Assembly (NCBI GenBank): GCA_000499405.2
Contig: HG738139.1
Location: 8,332,616-8,396,615 of the forward strand
Origin: Onchocerca volvulus
Taxonomy: Eukaryota > Nematoda > Chromadorea > Rhabditida > Onchocercidae
Length of the DNA stretch: 64,000 nt
Direction of reading: 5' to 3'
In this document: positions 58,131-64,000 of the stretch, piece after piece
Layout: every line of letters begins with the position of its first letter
Numbering within the stretch: position 1 is the first letter of the stretch
The notes under the pieces: generated by a model
Databases searched by the model: none
Seen by the model: the letters and a program-made list of their open reading frames with translations, nothing else
What the model was told of the DNA's origin: nothing
Made by a program: the position numbers and the translations under genes

Positions 58131-60168
58131 ATGGATAACGCGAACAGAAGTATTGCGGATATTTTATCAGAGGCGAATGCAAGGATTCTGTTTGGTGCAC
58201 TAGATGCAATCGATGGTCCGAAAATAATAACCTGGGATCCTACTCTTATCAAACAATTTAACCTAGTTACTATCTTTAGAAATATTTTTTTTTTCTTTAG
58301 AAATATAAAAAATACAAACCAATAATTTATTAAATTAAAGTATTTTCTCTTGCGCTGCATTTCTTGCTCCTAGAAGTCTACGAAAACTCCGAATAATTTC
58401 AGTTGTAATCTAAATTTCCTTGTAGTCTTGAAATTTTTGATTATATTGGTTTTTCTTTCATCATAATTGCTATAGCTGATCTGTTGGATGTTTTATCTGT
58501 CATTAGTATTATTCAAATTGAGAATAAAATCGCGAGAATGTAATAGAATATTGAAATGATTTCAAAATAGTATCTAAAGTCTTTTCATCCTTCATTGAGG
58601 TATTGACAAATTATAGTTTTTAACTGTCAAATTGTGTAAAGACGTAAGAAACAATTTGATTGCACTATAATTCCTTTTTGTAGGTGACAACAGCAGAACA
58701 ACTAAAGCAGCACAAAGTTGTGTCAATGTTGCAACTAGATCTTTCACCAGGAGTACCGCAAGTGGAGCATAATCATGTCGTATATATATTATCGACATCT
58801 AATCTAGCAATAATCAACAAACTGATCACATGTCTTAAGCATGCTCGATCAATTAATGTAATGTTTTCATAATTCCAGTTAATAGTTAGTAAGGAAAATA
58901 ATTTAGGAATAAAATGATATGACTTTTATTTTGCTTTTTTCCTGACTTAATTCAAATCTATTTCTAATTTTATCTCTCTAAGAAAATGGCACTTATTTTT
59001 GCTTTCTTTTCTTTTTCTCGTTCACGCATCGCTTATCATTCTTATTATCAACAGCATTCTATGAGCAAGATTATTTCGGCAATATTCAACCTTTTTTTAG
59101 CTGAATAAAATACAGGCTTCTACTCATTCTACATTTAGTTAATTTCAAACTTGATTGTAATGAATATGATGATTTTCCTTTTGCAGTAAAAAAATGCTTA
59201 TTTTTAAGGATAGCCGCCAGCATCACGCTTTAATAGTCCCAGAAGCCTCATTCATGATCCGGGATACGTTAAAACAGAACCGAGAAGCAAGCTCAATCTT
59301 GAGAACACTTGAATCATTATCGTTGAGACTCTTCCCACTTTACAATGATTTTCTTACCCTTCTTATGCATGATTTACCGTCAAAACTTCTCTTAGATAAT
59401 GTAAGAAATGTTTAATTGAAAATAAATTCATGTTTTTATCCTGTTTTCTTCAACACAAATATCATTAACTCTTTGAAATATTAATTCGATGAATTTCAGG
59501 ACTGGACAGAATTACAGAAATGCGCTTCAGCAGTACGACAACTTGAACTATTAGTAGGCTGTTTACCCAACTTAAGATGCAAGGGAAAATGGGCAGCGCA
59601 AATAGTTGAAATCGTGAAAAAAATGAGAATTCAGATAAGTAATTTCTTTTTTGCTTAATATTTGTCGGATTCAGAATGATCATGATTTTATGTTTCGAGT
59701 AATCAATGTATTTTGTTTAATTCATCGATACGTATTATTTGTTTTGGAGCTTACGTTAAGATTTTTAGTTTAATAAACGAACTATTTTAGGATGAATCAC
59801 AGACTGTGTCGGAACATAATGATTTCCAAATATCGGATATTATTCTAATCGATAGATGGATCGATCCTTTGACACCTCTATTGATACAATTAACGTATGC
59901 TGGTCTAGTCGATGAAATATTTAATATAGGTGCTACAGGTTTTGTTTTTTCTGTTTTATTGCATTCATTACAATTAATTATTCTTCAAATTGAAATTCCT
60001 TGTCTATTTATTCGTAAGTTTGTTGATGAATGTCTGATAACCAATGGTAATAATTGCTCTTAAATCTCGCTTTTCGTTTAGCATTTGCGCAGCAATTCTT
60101 GAAAATTGTGACAAATCTTGCAAAAAATTATTACAACGTGGTTGGTGATATTTTCTTCTTCCTTTCTT

Positions 60169-60201
<33 letters not shown>

Positions 60202-62600
60202 TTTCTTGTTAATTCGTTACATATTCCTCCTTCTTTTGTTTGTTAAAAGAATATTTGAAATTGGAGCATTGAATTCCAAAATATATAAACCTATTAATTT
60301 CATCTCATTACAAAATAGCTGGCATATATCTCGATATTACGAACACTGTAGAATGGAATTTCAAAAAGAATTTTTCAGAAAAATAAAAATTGCATTTGTG
60401 GTCTACTTTACTTGTTTTGACAGTAAGCAACATATTGTAGATTTTGTAGATTTTTCGCTTATTGAACATTAAAAGCAAAATATATTTTATTCAGGTAACA
60501 TCAACACATCAAAAGTAAGCAGCACAAGTGATTCAACCGATGCTGCCAGTGAAATTTCCTTGCACGACCCACTTTTTAAAATGATTCGGGATCTTCATAT
60601 TAAGGACGTTGGAAAGGAAATAGCAAAAACGCTTGGAACACTTCGTGATGAACGGACGGTATGTTTTACTTAGTGTTCAACTTTGACACTTATCGACATT
60701 GTTTTTACTTTCACCAACATTAGCTGAAGTTGTTATGCATGAAATACCGTGAGATTTGAGCTATAATTGTATATACTTATATAAACAATACAGTACCATA
60801 AGCATTATTGCAAGTGCTATTCCGCCAGTAATCTGCATACCGGCTACTTTTTCAGTTTATCATATTTTTTTTTCCTTATGTAGGTGTTTGTAGAGATTAA
60901 AAGAAAATCCACCGAGTGATTCGCTAGCGGAAAGCAAAGTTTTCGTTCGCAGATTGCTTGACATGCAAGGAAGTGAAAAACATGCCGACACTCACACACT
61001 GATTGCCGAACATCTGATGAGTTTTATACGTGATGATTTGCGATATTCTACCTTCCCAAAGTTGGCGATTGGTAATGGTTTCATATTTTTCCTCACTAGC
61101 AGCATACTCAGAAATAATTTATACCGAATACTTTTCAAAATGTTTGTAAAATTTGCATTAAAAATATCATGTTTCTAACCCTAATGCTTTCGAAACTATA
61201 TGAAAAGTTATTCCAGACATTTTGCAAGGAGCATATGGTGACCGAATCATTCCGCAGATTGAGAATCTTATTCTGGAAGCATATAATCCCTTAATTGTTT
61301 TGCGCTTCATCGCACTTCAGTGTTTGGTTGCCGGTGGTTTTAAGAATGCTACCATAAGTACATATGAGCGACTGTTTATCCAAGTATTTTATTTGTAAAT
61401 TGTAAAATAATTATTTATATCTTTGTCTTCGACAAGTTCCACTTTTTGTATTAAACTTCACATTTTTAAATCGGTAAAATGGATAGTGGAAAATATTGCC
61501 GAAAATATTTGATTTAGAGCTATGGTGGATATTACATATCACTATGGATAAAACTACAGCTAACGGGACTTTTGTGGGAAAGAAATGGCAGAGTAAAAGT
61601 GAGTGTTCCGCATCAAATAAAATTCAGAAAATTTATGATTAAGTGTAGCATACATTTCACACGCTGATAGTGACATTACAACAATTTTCAGTACGAATAT
61701 ACTCCATTTGATTTTCAAACAGCATGTAATCGAATGTCATGTTTTGTCGATGAAGAGCATAGTGTAAGTTGCCGATATAAAATCTGGAATGTGAAGATAT
61801 GAAAAATTTTCCAGAAAAAAGTAAAACAAACAAAGATAGTCAAGTCATAATTAATATGTTTGATCTTTGAACTGCTAAGTGTATGCAAGTTAAATAAGAC
61901 ATTTTGGGACAGAAAACATATGCAGGTCCATGGTCCATACTATCTGCTGAGTTGGTCAAATTTGTTTGTTTCAGTTGCTTTATTGTTTAAATTTTTATGA
62001 TAAATCGTTTCAAAAATTGCATTTATTCAAAAAAAAAGGAAAGAAAAAAATTGATTGATTTTGTATTTGTTCAATGTGCATTGATTTAGGCATATGGGAC
62101 AACAGCATATCCTTACGGTGGTTATATACCTTTAATTGTTCGATATATCGAGCTGGGTATACAAAATAATTGGCGAGATTGGACAACGATTCTGAGCGAT
62201 GATCGTCTGACAATCAGTCCCAGCACTTACTCCATTATTTTCATTATTGGTGGTATTACACAGGCTGAGTTAGCATGTCTAAGAAAAACGCGCTTTTCAA
62301 ATAAATTACTAGTCATTTCAAGTGCAGTAATAACGGGTAATAAGTTAATTAGCTCAATACAAAATAGTTAACTTGTGCTTGTGCTATAAAGCTCTTTGTG
62401 TAGATACTATTCTTTCTCCGAAAAATAAAAAAATTATATGAATTTGTCTTGAACTAAACATATCGATTGAATATCATATTGATATGGATTTTCAATGTTC
62501 ATTGCAAAAATTTTCTCATACTTTATCGATTGTTGCAGTGCTTCTATGTGAAGGAAGGAAAATTTGGAAAAAACTTTATGCTAGCGGCCTTCTTAAATAA
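58131..62600 (+). CDS. vps-33: VPS33-type Sec1/Munc18 (SM) protein
   Basis: This SM protein is the SNARE-binding subunit of HOPS/CORVET-type tethers acting in endosome and lysosome fusion. Exons: 58131-58265 (start; ITWDPTLIKQFNL), 58684-58862, 59187-59400 (RLFPLYNDFL), 59500-59638, 59791-59938 (ILIDRWIDPLTPLLIQLTYA, the SM core D-R-x-D-x-xTPL), 60495-60658, 60894-61071, 61217-61383 (LIVLRFIALQCLVAGG), 61518-61598, 61692-61763, 62090-62336 (GGYIPLIVRYIE, IIGGITQAELACLR) and 62539-62600 (stop). Most junctions are GT-AG and phase-consistent. Two are not clean: exon 2 needs the weak donor at 58863, and exon 4 (phase 1) does not join exon 5 (phase 0), suggesting a missed micro-exon or an indel. 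QLTYAGLVDEI is closer to VPS33A than VPS33B, but assignment to one paralogue is tentative. Confidence 0.88.
60171..60200 (+). repeat. Poly(T) run, 30 bases
   Basis: Uninterrupted T run in the intron between the 59.9 and 60.5 kb vps-33 exons. Confidence 0.95.
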
Positions 62601-62737
62601 GCGTTGAATGTTTTATTTTTCGAAAGATAAAATATCAATCCCTAAAATGTCTAAAATTGAAATATATAATTTACTAGCGAATAACAAGCAGCAGTGGCAG
62701 CATGATGGAAAATTTGCATAATATTTATTGTCAAACA

Positions 62738-62743
62738 AATAAA
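62738..62743 (+). terminator. vps-33 polyadenylation signal candidate
   Basis: AATAAA 138 bases after the vps-33 stop and about 40 bases before the start of the next plus-strand gene. Confidence 0.4.
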
Positions 62744-62783
62744 AACAGTTGATTTTTGTTAAGAAATTTCATTTAGCAGGAAA

Positions 62784-63489
62784 ATGGTTAGGTATATAGG
62801 TCGCACTCAAAAGGTAGGGTTTCGAGAGAGATGAAAGAAAATTTGCCTCCAATAGGGGTTTAAAATTGATCTGAGTCATTTGTAGGTGCATGAAAATATA
62901 ACAAGGAAACTGGAACAATTAGTGGCTGATATGACACGACAACTTATCGCAAACGCTAGTGACAAAGAAGATGTTGAAGTGGAAGTGAAAATGTTGTTTG
63001 GGAAACTTGTCGGCAGTCCAAAAGATAAAATCAGTCAGAAGTTAGTTCAACACTAAATTCTTGAAATTTCGAAGTGTTTTCGAGAAAAGTCTTGAAAAAC
63101 ATGATTTCATCATTCTGTTCACTCCATCTATTTACCATAGAATTACTTTGAGTGTACCACTTAAAACAGTCATCTCAGGTGTTCATTATTGGATAGTTTA
63201 CCTCACATCGCTCTTGATAAGAGCCGATTAGTTTCGTAAATTTCCGAAAATTTTCTAGTTTCCCAGATTTTTATAAATTACAAATTCTGTAATAAAGTGT
63301 GAGAGTTTGGGCCAGTGAACTGATATATATATTTTAAAATATGGTTTCAAATAACACAACTGCTTTTTGTAATGGTTTTTCAGTTCCATAAACAAAAACC
63401 TTTGCCCAATGCGAAGAATTTCCGGTTCTTTTGATGCCACCATTACTGCAACTGGCAAGTCTAATACCAGATTTCATTCCAAATTCTTT
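62784..63489 (+). CDS. Small unidentified gene downstream of vps-33
   Basis: ATG at 62784 follows a TTTCATTTAG acceptor by a few bases and lies 183 bases after the vps-33 stop, the layout of a downstream operon gene. Exon 1 is 62784-62813 (10 codons, then GTAGGG). Exon 2 starts at 62886 after TTTGTAG and encodes a helical, charged stretch (NITRKLEQLVADMTRQL, then VEVKMLFGKLVG). Either it runs to TAA at 63054-63056, giving 66 residues, or it uses a donor at 63041 and joins in phase to an exon at 63384 after TTTTTCAG (RRISGSFDATITATGKS) with stop near 63489, giving about 95 residues. The second form is phase-consistent and the third exon looks coding. I do not recognise the family. Overlapping minus-strand frames at 63255-63567 are treated as shadows. 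Confidence 0.45.
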
Positions 63490-64000
63490 TGAATGGATCT
63501 TTTTCGAATAAACAAACTGCATATACATCCTCAAATCTGAAAGATCTAGAGAATTTGTTGTATACAAAATTAAGAATTTTCATGACAGTTCATGTATCAT
63601 ATTTTGTAATTCAGTTAGCCCAAAAACGTCGTCAGTAAACCATGCATATTCCATTACTAGCCATTATTCATCACCAATCCAGCAAATTACAATCGAAAAA
63701 GACAGAACATCCACGTATGTTGTTTCTTATTAAGGATTTTCCAAACTTTTTAAATCTTAAGTAACCAAAACATGCTTTACATTCGCAGGATTAGCAATAT
63801 TGAGAATTTCAGATTAAGAATTAATTTTGAATAACATATATGTTTTCATTTAAAGCGAAATCTCACTATGAAATTTTGTCTAATATGCGATTTAGTCTTT
63901 TGAGTTCTTCGTACTCTAAAAATTATTTATTTTTTGTGGATTCATTTGACAGATATAATTTAATGCTTATGTATTATAATCGCCCAACTTCGTAGTTATA
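63490..64000. other. Right edge, no gene recognised
   Basis: About 0.5 kb of AT-rich sequence with many stops in all frames. Nothing recognised. Confidence 0.5.

Noticed and set aside
58131..62600. Assignment to UNC-18, Sly1 or VPS45 instead of VPS33
   Set aside because: The N-terminal, QLTYAGLVDEI and C-terminal GGITQAELACLR segments fit VPS33 better; only the A versus B choice stays open.

Overview
The window is strongly AT-rich eukaryotic DNA. Its genes are split into many short exons by AT-rich introns with sharp TTTTCAG-type acceptors, homopolymer A/T runs are frequent, and several genes have an acceptor a few tens of bases before the start codon, as expected for spliced-leader trans-splicing. 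Gene content points to a nematode. Compact spacing and base composition suggest a spirurid or filarial worm, but the species cannot be named from this sequence alone.

Eight recognisable genes are present. Seven lie on the minus strand, so their transcription order runs from high to low coordinates: nfx-1 (45.5-56.2 kb), ran-2/RanGAP (35.6-44.3 kb), atp-2/ATP synthase beta (29.3-33.6 kb), prmt-5 (18.5-28.2 kb), prx-10/PEX10 (15.1-17.6 kb), mitochondrial tryptophanyl-tRNA synthetase wars-2 (11.7-14.9 kb) and pezo-1/PIEZO (10.5 kb to beyond the left edge). One VPS33-type SM protein gene is on the plus strand (58.1-62.6 kb), with a small unidentified gene close behind it. A frame-broken plus-strand coding stretch lies upstream of atp-2.

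The genes serve different pathways: splicing-related arginine methylation, oxidative phosphorylation, Ran transport cycle, transcription, peroxisome import, mitochondrial translation, mechanosensation and endolysosomal fusion. They share no pathway, but local organisation is informative. PEX10 and WARS2 are about 200 bp apart on one strand, consistent with an operon. From memory, prx-10/wars-2, prmt-5 and atp-2 are also neighbours in C. elegans, so this block may be old conserved synteny.

The most unusual observations are: (1) the RanGAP gene reads through into a second, shorter RanGAP-like leucine-rich unit that lacks the catalytic-arginine exon and two LRR exons; (2) the PIEZO gene appears to start at an internal position of the family, after an acceptor whose downstream leader is stopped in all three frames, with no room upstream for a conventional N-terminal blade; (3) a BEL/Pao-like LTR retrotransposon with a 5-bp target duplication lies antisense in a prmt-5 intron and lacks a visible pol, and a possible related solo LTR lies in an nfx-1 intron; (4) two unassigned coding stretches near the right end and upstream of atp-2. 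I saw no CRISPR array, rRNA or convincing tRNA.
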